Shown: piece by piece, positions 31,401-43,855 of the stretch
Layout: each line of letters begins with the position of its first letter
How positions within the stretch are numbered: the first letter of the stretch is position 1
From: Chromera velia
Taxonomy: Eukaryota > Sar > Chromeraceae
Assembly: GCA_018398765.1 (NCBI GenBank)
Contig: JAHBMJ010002304.1
Span: forward strand, 1 to 64,000
Length of the DNA stretch: 64,000 nt
Direction of reading: 5' to 3'
Translations under genes and position numbers: made by a program
The notes under the pieces: model-generated
Databases searched by the model: none
Seen by the model: the letters and a program-made list of their open reading frames with translations, nothing else
What the model was told of the DNA's origin: nothing

Positions 31401-34400
31401 CAGAGCCGTTCTCCGTCTGCTGGTTCATCATCATACTCGCAGTAGGTACGTGGCGACGGTACGTTGCTGCGATGCTAACGGTGTGGCGGCGCTTCCGCCG
31501 TGACCGTCCTGTTCGGTCCCTCCCTCTGTCTCTGTCCCTGGCACGGGAGGTCTGGGGCCCCCCCATTCGAATCAGAGCGAAGTGCTTTGCCTCCTCACCC
31601 TCCGCTATTGCTGCCTTCTGCGGAGGGGGCGCCTTTTGGCTCTTCCGAGAAGGCTGCATCTTACCAAAAGACGAGGCAATCACCTGCAGACAGACAGACA
31701 GACAGACAGACACAGACAGGCAGACAGACAGACAGACAGACAGACAGGCAGACAGACAGACAGACAGACAGGCAGACACACAGGCAGACAGACAGACAGA
31801 CAGACAGACAGACAGGTGGATGGATGCATGGTTTGGGGAGCAAGACGGCGCCATCGCTCGATCGCTTGCTCACTCTTTTTCTCTCACACACGCACAACCT
31901 TTTTGGCAGCTACCCACGCATTCAGCATTCCGGTCCAAACTCGGTCAGTTGCCTTGTCGCTTCATTTGGGACATCCAGTGAGAAAGGGCACGCCCCAGCC
32001 AACCGTCAGACAAACCAACCGACCTGTCCCGACAACCCGATCGCAGGATAATCTCCTCCGTAGATGTCCTTCACAAGCATGTCCACCTGCACCTCATCGC
32101 AGATATTCATATGAGGAAGGACCCTCTAAAGCAGTGACTCATGAATGCCACTCTCCCCTTACGCTCTTTCTGGCCTCACGCACTTCTTGTCTTCTTCTTT
32201 CTTGGTTTCAAAATGAATTCCTCTGGATGGAGAAACGCTTACTTCTTTGTGTTCAACTCCACGGACAAAGTGTGTGTGACCAACCAAGATCGAAGCACAA
32301 AGGCAAACGCGAAGCATGCCGATCGATAGGGAAAAGGACACAGAAGCAGAGGAAGGCAGAGAGGGTCATGGCGACAAACAGCAACACTCGAAAGAGCACG
32401 AAGCAGGAGAAGAGCTGCCGCAACAGACAGACAGACCTTGGAGTTGTCCCCGTTGACTGCCAACTTAATGGCACTCTCAGAGTCAGACGCTTCTTCACAA
32501 ATTAGACGCGACAGCCCCTGAAGGAACGTTCGAAGAAGAAAAAGGAAATAAACAAAGACGTTAGAAGAACAAAAGTAAAACAAAGCACTTGACGAAGCGA
32601 AGAAAGACAGAGAGACTGCCGTTCCACTCCCCCCCCCCNTTCCCTTCCAGCGAAGCAACCGACTAACCATAAACGTTGCCCCCCCAATAGTCGACCCTCC
32701 GATTCGTGAACTCTCCCCAGGGGCTGTCACCTGATCGAATCACAGAGGGCAGGGAGGACAGATGAGAGAAAAGAGAGGACTGGAGTCGGCAGGGAGCCAT
32801 GTACTGATTAAAGTCACTCAAACAAACAAACAAACGCAAAGAGGACAGTGGTCTGTCTGGAAGACAACCAAAGCACACTGAGACAGAAAGAATCCGATTT
32901 TTCAAGACAGGACAACCAGGGCATGATACCCGAAGACAACAAAGACGCGTCACTCGAAACGGGAAGAAAGGAAGAAAGAAAGGAAGTGACAGGAAAAAAG
33001 ACGCCCCTGCCCGTTTCTCCTTGAACCCTCACGATGACAGGCAGATGAGCTGAGCGAGGCGGGAAAAGCACACACACATCCTCACACACAGAAGTACAGA
33101 CAGGCAGGCAGAGAGACACACCATTAACCTGGCTGAGAGATCGATCGACTGACATGATGATACGAAACTCCGTATTTGACGTTTGCCAGCATGAACGGGT
33201 AGAATCTCCGTATTTCTGATTGGCGTCCTTCCATCGTTCTGAACACACAATTGATTCAAACAGGCAGTCTTTTTTTTTTTGTGGGAATGAAATTGTTTTG
33301 AAGTATCAATTTTCATGTCTAAAACCCCTCTCACGTAATAAACCGTTTCCTTTGTTGGACGTCGAAGCATCGGCTTAGAATAAATACAGAGAAGATGGCG
33401 CTACAAAAACCCTTGATGCGTGTTTATAGAGCAACGTCGGCCGCGACCCACTCCCCAAATACCCAGACGAGGTCAGAGACAAAAAACTCCTCTTCGTTCC
33501 TGGAAGCCCTCCCCTGATGATTTGCACCAAATTACGATGGTCTGTTGAAGATTCTCCAGTGCAAGGCCCGACCTCATGGAAATACACACTTTGAAGAAAA
33601 CACAGACCGACCTAACGATGTAGTGTTTGGGGTCAGCAGAGACTGCGTTGATCGCCCGATGGGTCCTGAGGGGGAAAAAGGAAAGACAGACATGCGGACA
33701 GGCAAGAAGAGCAATACGCAGACACAGGCAAATCGGGAGAGACCAGGAAACAGGGGGATAAGCAGGCTGATTGACGCAATTAAGAAAGAAGCACATGGTT
33801 CTTGCTCTTCCCCTGCATGAAAGGCAGGAAGAGAGAGAAGACAGGGCATAGGCGGAAGAAGGAACGGAACGGTGAGTCCTTGAGTGTGAGTACAAAGGGA
33901 GGGAGCCTTCGAGAGAGGTGATGAATGAATGAACGTCAATAGAAAGCAAGCGAAGGGGCACAAGGAAAAACCGGAGGAGTAGTCACCAGAGAAAGACCAC
34001 ACAGAAAAGAAAGGAAGACTTTTCGTTTTCTCTTTCGCGGGCGTCTGACTATTGAGGGAAGGAGGGTGCGGAGACCCAAATCCAGTATGCTCTGAATATG
34101 CTCTGATGTCTCCCGGACTATCCATGTTACTGACTCTCTTCAGTGTGAGACACTCTTAATGACATCCTTCAATTCGCAATACATGAATGAATGAATGAAT
34201 GAATGAATGAATGACTATAGCCGTCACAGAAAAAGAAAACTGTAACAAAGGTTTCTTTTTTTTCACAAAACTGACTAACTCCTTGTAGTGAAAGACGTTG
34301 GAGGGCCCGTAGCAGAGGAGAAAGTCAATTGCCTCTAAGACACATGCAATCTCTCTGCATTCATTCATTCATTCATTCATGCATTCACTCATTCATTCAC

Positions 34401-35607
34401 TCACTCACTCATTCATTCATTCATTCATTCACTCATTCAATTATTCATTCATTCAACCAAGCATCACAAACCACACCCAAGTCGAGCAGACAAAAAGAGA
34501 GCGCACTGGTAGGAGAAATGAGGTTCCTAACGGCAGTTTCAATCAGCCCCCCGTGCTCCTTCTCCCCGCCCCTCACTTCTTATTTGCCTCTTTTTGAATG
34601 AAGATCCGAAAGGAAGTACTCCGCCCATGTATACTTTCTTTCAGCGCCTGCTGAAGTTTTTCTTTTCAAACCACTCAGATTACTAGAGAAAATCTCAACC
34701 CCATCTTCACGAAAAGTTCCACTCACTCCCAATTCGCACCTACCTACCCACCTGTGTCTGTTCAGAGTAATCTTCAACTTCTCGAAGGGGGGCTCCTTCA
34801 GTCTGTCCATCATCTGAGAGACACCCGACCCTGTAGCCTCAAGAACCCTCCCCTCAAGAAGGTCTGACAACTGAAGCAACACAGACAAAGAAACAAACAA
34901 ACAAACACGCTCCAACGGGAAGATTGTAGGAAAGCAAGAGTGACAAACGTGTGTGGGTGTGCAGGAGGGGGGTTTGAGGCTAGTGCATGAGAGAACTTCA
35001 AAAAATGCAAAGGCGCGAGTAAAGAATCAAGAAACGAAACCAACAACCAAAGAAAAAGAGACGAGACGGCACAGAGGGACCTTCTGCAAAAAGGAGACGG
35101 GAAGGAAAGAAGATACGAAGACTGCCCTCTGCAGAAGAGGCAAGGCATCACACAGACCTCATGTACCACTTCAGCGAAGTCTGTCATGTTGACATCCAGG
35201 AAGCAGAAGGTGCCGCTGTATGCACACCCCTCCTCCGCATCGATCTCTATATCCCCTCTCGACCTTGCAAGGCCATGCTCGACAAGATCAGACACAATCC
35301 GAAGAACGAGCTGAAGCTCATCTGTTTCATTTTGGAGAATCGCAGTAGAAGAGGCTGCGTCTGGAGAAGCAGAGGAGGAAGAAGTAGCCCCTAAGAGGAA
35401 ATTGGAAGAACCGGACGGACACATCTTCGTGGGGTTGAAGCCATAAGGCATGTTGTCTCCGTCAATGCCCTCGTTGTACGCCCGCTGGATAATGACAGGG
35501 GACTCTGTCTCGTCATACTGAGTCTGTTTGCCTTTGGACTCATGCTTGGCAAAGCAGGCAACCCTGATCAGGTTGGTGCTGATGTCCAGACCGATCCTGT
35601 TGCCCAT
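28453..35607 (-). CDS. PANK: Pantothenate kinase (eukaryotic type) with large insertion
   Basis: Catalyses ATP-dependent phosphorylation of pantothenate, the first step of CoA synthesis. Exons: 35607-35158, 34870-34744, 34650-34620, 34354-34280, 33665-33612, 33238-33129, 32723-32668, 32517-32437, 32086-32024, 31683-30283, 29953 to about 29685, 29455-29351, 29014-28453; about 1127 codons, far above the usual 370-570. Landmarks in order: IGLDISTNLIRVACFA (ATP phosphate loop), FHYKE, YPFMLANVKYGVS, RIGGSTIGGATFM, GDNSK, VDMLVKDIYGGDYPAIGLSG, VIASSFGKM, DLAKSLLTMMCFNIAQLAFF, IVFVGQYLNL, HYWSQGKCKATF and FLGAMGACL. The GGGAYKF-type motif that carries the catalytic Glu is diverged (GAERKYTWAE). Exon 31683-30283 inserts about 460 low-complexity residues after VIASSFGKM, and a 180-residue Pro/Ser-rich tail follows the kinase. 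The end of the 29953 exon is uncertain. Confidence 0.92.
29712..29870. repeat. 46-bp minisatellite in the pantothenate kinase gene
   Basis: A unit beginning GACGGAACCAACCGACAACA repeats at 29712, 29758, 29804 and partly at 29850, with few differences. It lies either in an intron or at the 3' end of the exon that starts at 29953, because that exon has no donor of the required phase before the repeat. Confidence 0.88.
31686..31816. repeat. CAGA microsatellite next to a splice site
   Basis: (CAGA)n interrupted by CAGG units. On the transcribed minus strand it is (TCTG)n and runs straight into the CTGCAG acceptor of the insertion-bearing exon, serving as its pyrimidine-rich tract. Confidence 0.9.
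34180..34455. repeat. ATTC/GAAT tetranucleotide repeats in introns
   Basis: (GAAT)n at 34182-34213 and (ATTC)n with CACTC variants at 34358-34455. They flank the 75-nt exon 34354-34280; the second tract ends at its acceptor. Confidence 0.88.
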
Positions 35608-36413
35608 TGGTCAACTCATTCACTCACTTGACTGAAACGGGAGAGAACAAAAGGGCAGACTGAGCTAACAGTTGTAGGGCTCAAAAGGGACTGTAGGTGA
35701 TCTTCTTGCACAGATGTGTGCTTCCGCACGGGTTCCATTACTCTGCTGCCTGCACCTTGGCGTTTGCGGAAGGCCGGTTGCAAGTTTCCGCTCTTTGCTT
35801 GTGCATGCGAGGATGTCAAATTCAGTCGAATCATAGTCGAATCACTGTAGCTGAGGCCGGCTGATCGAAGTCGCTTGTCACGTGCAAGGATCGATGCTAT
35901 GATTCGCGCGCGGTTCGAGCTAGGCGAGAGTTCAACGCTGCGAGACGCATGCATGCGGGCTCCATGCAATTTTTGCTCGCGCGCTTTTTGTCTTTTAGCC
36001 ACCAGACGCATGCATGCAGAAGCACTCTATAGAAACCTAGCTTCGGTTACCTGCCTGTTGGTCAAAGCATCTGCAGCTCATACTGGGCTTATCTGAGCTT
36101 CACAGCGTCTGGCATTCACGCAGATCTGCCTTTCCTCAAAATTTACCGCCTGTCTTTGCTCCAAAGCGCCTCGCATCTTTGCGTTGAGCACCGTCCCCGT
36201 CTACGTGCACGGAATCGCATACCGTCTCCTCCCTGAAAAGTACGACTACTGTCAGAGAAGTCGTGGGAGTGCCTGGCCCCCGCGTCCCCTGTCATCCAGC
36301 TGTTTTTATTCTTATGCTTCTTGCTCTTCAGCCTTTGTACCTTCTTGTCTGTCCACGCTCGATCCATGTCGATGCACTAAGTACATGCATGGTTGGTCCT
36401 TTTGCCGTCTCTG
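35608..36413. promoter_or_regulatory. Shared upstream region of PANK and pseudouridine synthase
   Basis: The two divergent start codons are about 806 bp apart. The interval has mixed composition, a few CATGCATG-type motifs and no large repeat. A bidirectional promoter is inferred from arrangement only. Confidence 0.4.
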
Positions 36414-39400
36414 ATGGGTGTTCTCTCCGTTGCCTTCCTCGCCTCTCTACCTCTCTTGGCACAGATATCTCTGAGAGAAGGAAGAAGTTCTGCAATCTGG
36501 AGAAGCCACAGAAAGATCCCTACAGCCATGTCGACGCTCCAGGCAGAGGAACCCAAAAGCAACCCCCCCAGCCACGCCCCCTCTCTCTGTTCCTCTGAAG
36601 ACGGAGACGTGGACGAGGACACGGGACCCCCACGCCCGTGCAACCCCGACAACATGCGCACATTCCAAGCGTCCCCCTTTGAAGTCACAGTCGACAGCTA
36701 CTACGATCTTTTTAATCGGACCCGAACAGACACATTCTCCATTGACGCACGCTACATGACAGACTCCATCGAAGCCCTCGAAGGCAATCCCTCCCTTTCA
36801 ATTCACGAACTTCTTGTTCTCAGTTTTCCAGACGAAGATCCAGATGAGCTCAGAGACCTTGTATGTCTGGGCGCGGTGTACAGACAGAACCCAAAAAGTC
36901 CACGCAAGACCAACCAGACAAGACTGTTCAGTCCAGACGCCCCCATCGCCAACTTCTTCTATGACCCCAACCCTGCAGCACAGCCTCAGAAGATGCGGAA
37001 ACGAGCTGAAAGAAGAGCGCAGCAAAGAGCAGCACGCAAGACAGCAACAAATAACCCTGACCCGACAGCAGAAGATGCAAGAGGAGAAGAACAACCAGAG
37101 TCACTTTCTCAGTCTGAGACACGCTCCCCCCTCCCCAAAGATGAAGGCCAAGGGACCAGCGAACCGCCCCATCCCACACATACCACTTCTCTGGATGCCC
37201 ATGCGAAAGAGGCTGAGCAGTCTCAAGACCTGCCAGCTTCTCCTTCTTCCTCGTCCTCCCCCCCTCTTCCGCCCCCCCTTTTTGAGAGCGCCGACCCTCC
37301 ACCCCTGTCCTCACTCAAATTCAGAATTCGGATTCACGCACGACCAAGAAGGTACGTCGCTCCTTCCATCTCCGTTCCTGGCACAACCCAAAGGCAGCTT
37401 GGAGGACACACACACATACTGGTCGTTTCTCTCACTCTCAACCTCCCAACCCCCCCTCTCCCTCACACACACACACAGGGGTAGATAGACAGATAGATAG
37501 ATGACAGATAATGGATAAACACAGAGAGAGACCGAAAATAGGGAGATGGACAGAGAGAGAGGGGGGGGATGGAGGGAGAGAGAGACAGAGTCCCTGATGT
37601 GGCCTACTTTCGTAATCCTAGGGCTGTCATTCATACATCCCCGCCGCCCGGCACCTCTCCTTTTAAAATCCAACACCCGCTCTGCACGTCCATACACGCC
37701 GTATGAAAAGTTGCATCGTCGAAGAAGATCTCACGCTGCGTGATCCCTCCTCTCCTCTGTACCCACACACACGCACACACATGCAGATACGCTCGGTGTT
37801 CCCCCTTCCGCTTCGATTGGCGTCTCCGTGTCCTTTTCGAGGATGAGGACCTTCTGTTCGTCAACAAACCTCTGGGAGTCCCCTCGCAGCCTCATGTGTC
37901 GAACTACGAAGAGAGCCTCTTCAGACAGGCAAGTCAGAAGCACATTTTTTGGTGTATGTAAGTCTACTCCTTTTTATTTTGCGTTTTTGTTTGTCTGCGA
38001 GGAAGGGGGAAAGGCCAAAAAGGCAGCACATCCTTTCTCCTTCGTCTGTTCTTTTGGTGGGTTCTTTCTTCTCTGAATGATTTCTTTTGAGTGGGTGGCT
38101 TTTAAAGAACTTCACCATGGGAGTTGGCTTCCTCATTCTTCTTGGATGTCGTGCTTTCAGATCCACTTAAGGTGAAAGCACAAAGTGAAACTGATCCATT
38201 AATGTACTTTTGCTCTTGTTTTCTTTTCCTATCCCCCCCCCCTTTTTCCTCGTACAGGTTTGTGGAGCATTCAAGATAGAGACCAACGCCTCCCCCCTGA
38301 ATCGTCTTGACATCTGCACTACAGGCGTTTTGGGTATCGGGAAGACCCCCAGAGGGTCCCGGATCTTCAACAGGAGGCTGAAGGAGAAGGAGGGTATCAA
38401 AAAGTGGTACAGGGTGCTTAGTGGGAGGAGGGTGTCTGAAGGGGAAATTCGAAATTGGACTCCCAAACGTCAGGCAGACAGGCAGATAGATAGACAGGTA
38501 GATAGAGATTCGGTTCTTCCAAAGAGCTGACAGGGATGAGGGTCGATAGCATGAGTCCATTTCGATCCCTATCTCCTTTTATTTTGTTGCAGGCCCTTTA
38601 TTTGGCAAGACTATCCCCCGCTTTGTGTGCTCCCCCGATGTGGATCATGGAGAGTCCTGGCGAGACTGCGTGGCAGTTGTGGTCTCTTCCGAGGACGTCA
38701 CGGACGTTCTGGAGGTCAGAGACCCCCCTGAGAACAGACAGACCGAGGGAGACGCCACAGAAGCGGCAGAAAAGGAACGTGCACTGGCACAACAGTTGAG
38801 GGGGATTCTTGACGAAGGCAAGTATCCAAAGAAAAGAAAAGAAAAGAAAAGAAAGTTAAAGCGTCAAACTTAGTGAATGCATGTTCGTGTTAATTGTGGT
38901 AGACAGCTGAGAGAGACAAATCCCCCCCGACAGGTTCTGGGGAGGTGTGGAACAATTCCAGACAGAAACTGTACGGGTTCGTTGCAGCCTGCGTTAGTGT
39001 GATGTATTCCGTGGGGTGACAGCTGCTTCTACTTGTGATCCTAAGGGCTTCTTGTACATGGCGGAGGGAGGGATCTTGCTTCTCCTTCCTTCATGGCTTG
39101 GAGGCAATCAAGCCTGTTCCATGAATGCACTCTTTATGTGTTGACGACGTGTTCTCTATCGATGTCGACTGTCCTTGAGCATCTTCCCGCTTCATTTCTT
39201 TTCCCGTTTGTATAATGAGTGCTCAAATGAGTGCAGCAAAGGAACGAAATGGGCGGTTGTACGAACACTTCGTTGAGCTGGTCACAGGGAGAACGCACCA
39301 ACTCAGGGCGCAGTTTGCGTGTCGGGGGGCTCCAATAGTAGGAGACATCGGGTGGGTAGGTGGGTAGGGGGTGGGAGGGGGAGGGAGAAGTGCGAATATT

Positions 39401-39896
39401 TCGTCCATCTTGTTATCTTTGTTAGATTTCTCGCCTGTCGGCGTGTGTGTGGGATTTCTTGCTTTCCTGCCTTCTCTTCTTTCTTCTCCTGTCAGAGCCT
39501 TCTGTATGCTTGGACCTTCTTTCTTAGATGGAGCACATTTTGCAAGGCACTCCTTTTCAAAAGACAAGAATAGGAATCCAGTCCGATTATCAAGACAGGT
39601 GGGGTATGTGTTCATTCAAATCCTTCAGCTGATTCGTACAAGCAGAGTCCTCATAGAGAAGTATGTGCGTGTTCAGATACGAACCGGTGAGCGGGTTTCT
39701 GTTTGACGACCTGACAAGCGGAGGCGCATGCGAGAGAGAGGCCCTCGAGAGAGCAGAGAAAGCGAAAAACCCAAGGACCGGCATCGGTCGGTTGGTCGGC
39801 CTGGCTGTCTGTCTCTTCAAGTAAAGCGCTCTCTCAGGACGTTCACTCCCGGTCCTCTTTCCGGTCCTGTTTTTCTGATCAATCTCTTTTGCTCTT

Positions 39897-39937
<41 letters not shown>

Positions 39938-40206
39938 CTGTGAGAGTGTACATCGGTGTGCTTGCGTGAGCGTTTTGCATCTGTCGCTCGAATGTGTTTG
40001 TAGAAACCATGGAGTGACCTGGTCTCGTTTCAGATCTGACTACTAAGGTGTAGCGAAAAGCCGTTGCATGGATAGGAATAACCCACCTCCATTTCGGTTC
40101 AATTGTATGTGCAGGGCTTCAAGCCGCTGTCGTTGAGTTTGGAGATGTTGACTCGGTGTTGAAGATCGAAGCCGGGAATCCTTGGTGGAGAGGGGGGCTC
40201 TTTTAG
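36414..40206 (+). CDS. RluA-family RNA pseudouridine synthase, likely plastid-targeted
   Basis: Seven exons join in frame: 36414-37351, 37787-37928, 38258-38420, 38593-38817, 39237-39351, 39677-39786, 40115-40206, giving 594 residues. The enzyme isomerises uridine to pseudouridine in RNA. Residues 1-20 are hydrophobic (MGVLSVAFLASLPLLAQISL) and the next 20 are basic and Ser-rich, a signal-plus-transit arrangement. About residues 310-355 read FDWRLRVLFEDEDLLFVNKP, the usual RluA entry strand. NRLDICTTG (about 374-382) carries the catalytic Asp; the common HRLD is NRLD here. ELVTGRTHQLRAQFACRGAP and IVGDIGY form the second signature, and IGLQAAVVEFGDV with AGNPWWR ends the domain. A poorly conserved 250-residue region precedes the core. 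Introns 2 and 4 use GC donors (CAG|GCAAGT and AAG|GCAAGT). Confidence 0.9.
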
Positions 40207-41618
40207 TAGTATACTTTAAAGACGCAGAGCAAACGCAGACCAATGCATGGCTGAGTGCTGCACTAGGTGCTGCACAGTGTGCTGCACAGTAGACAAAGTA
40301 CGTTAGTCTGGCAACTAGCATCTTTTCTGGCATCTTTTAAAATATTTATTTCCTCGACGTTTTAGTTTCAGATTTTTGATAATAAATTATATGAGATATG
40401 AGTGCTGTAGGATAAATTAGCTTTGAATAAGCCTGAAATCATATTGACGTAAAGGATAAAGAAATAAATATTTAAAACACTATTACCGAGACGTATAATT
40501 ATGATAATCTATCTTTTTATTTTAGAATAATATATGATAATATGTGATTAATACTGCTTGGAATACTCAGTCGTATTAGCGATTAAATTAGGGATATATA
40601 TAAAGATATAAATCAAGGATATTATATCCTCAGATATAGATATATATGTCTTGCATGAACATGGGCTGCTGGGAGCACGGCTCCACTCTAGCAAAGCCAA
40701 CTTCCTAGGCCAACTTCATTCATTCATTCATTCATCTTCGCACTGACTCCGGTATCCAATGCATATACTATATATATAAGCTGAGATTTAGCTGGCTAAA
40801 GCAAGAGGAGCTATACCTAGACTAGTACCGAGAGCTATACATAGAAACTAACGTACAAAAATTATTTTGCATTCATTATTAAACTCAACAGGATACAAGT
40901 TGTGATTCAATTTATGAATTTTGCGAAACAGCAGCTCAGCTACAAAAAATCATGTTTTGGTCTGCACTATATAACTAGTCTGCACAGCAGTATCGGAACA
41001 TTCCGGACACTCCGCGTTCCTTCCTCTACCCTAGCATCTACTATCATGTGTGGCGAAGAGGCCTGCAAAGACCCCCAATCCTGAATATAAAACCTGGTCA
41101 AATCCCCCTCCCAAAGCCATCTTAACAGGTCCTCGATCCTCAAACCACCTCGTCATCATCCTTGTCCCCCCTCTTTGCCTTCTTTCCAAACTCCTTAACA
41201 CTCTCTGACTCGCAGTCTCCCTCCCCTTCCTTCACCCTCTTCATTCGGCGTGCATCCGTGTCATCTTCCTCCTTCATCTCATGCAGCGAAGGCCCCGCAA
41301 AGTTGTCTGAGATGTGTATCAAAGCTTTACGGGGCCAGTTGAATTGCTTGGGGGGCACAGAACCTTCAAATTTCACTGTTTTTTGCACCGATTTTCCGCG
41401 TTTCAGACCATTTGCATGCATTTGGCTTTCCGGGGCCTGGAAATATGTACTCAACAATTTTATCCAACAACTGAATTAATTAAGTTGTATCACATGCATG
41501 CAGTGCTAGCTGCGCTTAATTATAACTTGTTTGTCTTCAACAGTCTGTGTTGTAAAGAAGCAGAGTTGCAACCCCCACATACTCGAACAACAAAAATTAA
41601 ACCACTTAATTGTCAAAA
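40207..41618. other. AT-rich spacer
   Basis: Mostly AT-rich with no supportable gene. A minus frame at 41140-41457 (105 codons, Lys/Glu/Asp-rich C-terminus) is possible, but its upstream half overlaps GCTTTCCGGGGCC-type repeat sequence, so I do not call it a gene. Confidence 0.45.
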
Positions 41619-42588
41619 ATGTCCTCCAAGCAGACTAGCAAGTTTGTGTGCCTTGACGGTTTTGTCGTTAACTTCCAGAGGGGGCTTATCCACCCTCAGA
41701 CGGTAAGTGTTATTTGCTCTATGTTTCTTGATATGAATGTTCTATGTGCATAACTCCTGCTTCTATTCATCTTTCTGTTTGCTTCAAGTTGCGTTGTCTG
41801 CAGCCTGAAGGCCCACGGGGCGGCATTGTTCTGCATGGGGCTACCTCCCCAGAAGAGGGCTTCCCTCTTCACTCGTGCCTCCGGGGTCAGTCTACTGTTG
41901 TTTGTGGTGTACTAGCTGTTGGGTGCACTGTTGTTGTTGAATGTTGTCGGCAAGGTTGAAGTAGTCTTCAACCTCTCTCTTTGAGCACCTCTATACTCAG
42001 ATGACCGTCTCCTCTTCGTTGCGTCTTCCCTTTTCTACCGGGCTTCACCAGCTTGCCTCCAGGCATACCCTTGTTATTCTACCATTCTGAAGGTGTTTTC
42101 AAAAATCGGCTTTGAGTCACCTCTTGTCTTTTGGGCGCTTTTTGAATTTTCCCCTTCATCTCTTATTTATCCGTCTCCGTCGTCTCCTCAGTGACCTCCT
42201 TGCAATGTCATCCCCATGTATCTTGTCCCTCTTGTACCTGCAGGGTGCCTCCGTGCCCCCCCCCTCCAAGCCCTCCAAGGAGGCCCTCTCGTTGGAGTTT
42301 CCCCCCCCCTGACGCCACCACCACCGCCTCTGTCTCCCCCCATAGTTTGGGGTCAAGCCTCAACCTCCCCGCCATCGCCTCCCCCTCCTCCGCCACCACC
42401 ACCATGGAGGCGGCGTTGCCCTTTTTGCCCTCCTCGCTCTTCTCCCACCTCTGGTCGGGCCTCGTCGCCTAGCTCTCCTCTCTCTTTGGGTTTTGAAGGG
42501 AGACAGAGAGAGAGAGAGAGAGAAAGAGAGAGTTGCTTGTGTTGCTTTGCCCTCTGCTTGCTGCATGCAAGAGAGAGAGGGAACGAAT
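41619..42588 (+). CDS. Possible small three-exon gene, unrecognised
   Basis: An ATG at 41619 starts a 28-codon exon (SKFVCLDGFVVNFQRGLIHP) ending at CAGACG|GTAAGT. A second exon, 41789-41885, reads EGPRGGIVLHGATSPEEGFP and ends at GG|GTCAGT. A third may start at 42244 after CTGCAG; in matching phase it is Pro-rich for about 110 codons. The splice sites are good but the third exon is low-complexity and no family is known. Confidence 0.33.
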
Positions 42589-42599
42589 GAACGTAGCTC

Positions 42600-43429
42600 T
42601 TGTCCATAATTCGGCAATATGTTTGTCATCTCTCCGTTTCCGTGAAAGATTTCAGCCACGTCAGTCCGTAATGCCCTTCTAGGGTGGTGACGGTTAAACT
42701 GTGTTCTTCAGACCAATCTAAATTCAAACAAAGTCAAGAAAACAGAGGACACATGCACACACGTCTCAATGTATGCACAAAGTATTATGCATTGGCGTAT
42801 GTATGCATGTTGCATACATGTTATTGTTGAGTGACTGTGAGCTGTGCATACAAGGCACTGGCAGTAAAAAAAAAGTTTAAAAAACGTGTTCCAATGGCAT
42901 GTCATGCAGTGATTGACTGTTGCATGCATGAAGTAAACTTCGTCGGTGGAAATTTTGAACCAAGAGACCATACTAAAAAAAACCTATTTTGAATGCGATC
43001 GGTATGATCGCATGCAGCACCACATTTTTGTTACTGCATGCATACTAGAATATAAGGTTATCTAGGTATTTACAATTATATAAAATTATATATATGTACA
43101 AGTTATAGATATATATACATACATATATTTCTTTTTATTCTAAAAATTCAAACTTAGATTCAAACACTCACTACTTCTTCATCATACACTCATAATATTT
43201 CTGGAGATATTTATAAATGATATTAATATAGAACATGTACTATTTTAATGGTCTGGCAAGTACTCTTATTTTTGCTAGACTCTATAGGCTAGACTGCTAG
43301 TGACCAGGTTTGATTTGATTTGATTTGATTTGAGGTTGATCGGGCCTAGGGTCGGGCTAGGTCGGGCTTATAACCTCAAATCAAATCTGCAGGTCTGAAC
43401 CGTCTGATGAGGTTTACTTCATACAAAAC
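42600..43429. other. AT-rich spacer
   Basis: Nothing gene-like. CATGCATG motifs are frequent, and (TTTGA)n occurs at 43309-43335. Confidence 0.5.
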
Positions 43430-43855
43430 CAGGTTAAATTCCTCGGGAATTTAGTAGAATTTAATGGAATTTACCCCTGGAATTTAGTGGAATTTGAATT
43501 TTAGTGAAATTTACCGCGGAATCTACTCGTCTAAATTTGATGTACTAAATTTTATAAACTTTAACTAGAACTTTAGAGGCTCATGATCTAGAATGAGTTA
43601 GGAACTCAAATTAAAAGTGCTTATACATCTTATAAAGCTCTACAAACACTTTAATTTGAGCTCCGAAGTCTTTCTAGATTACGAAAAATAAGCTAGGAAA
43701 TATGTTTTCAAAGTTTGTGGAATTTAGTAGAATCTAGACAAGTAGATTTCACGGTAAATTCCACTAAAATCCACCAAATTCCACTAAATTCCAAGAGTAA
43801 ATTCCATTAAATTCCACTAAATTCCCGGGGAAATTAACTCAGTTTGGTTTCGTAG
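43430..43855. mobile_element. Long palindromic (foldback) element
   Basis: The left arm 43430-43550 and the right arm 43730-43855 are inverted copies of each other (arm core CGGGAATTTAGT.GAATTTAATGGAATTTAC). The inner part is also self-complementary around 43640 (AACTCAAATTAAA.GTG with CACTTTAATTTGAG). The arms themselves contain tandem GGAATTTAGT variants. It has no coding capacity and resembles a foldback or MITE-type element. No target duplication was identified. Confidence 0.72.

Noticed and set aside
41140-41457. 105-codon minus ORF as an extra C-terminal exon of RRP5
   Set aside because: RRP5 ends cleanly at 44396 with its HAT repeats complete and the whole reading frame accounted for.
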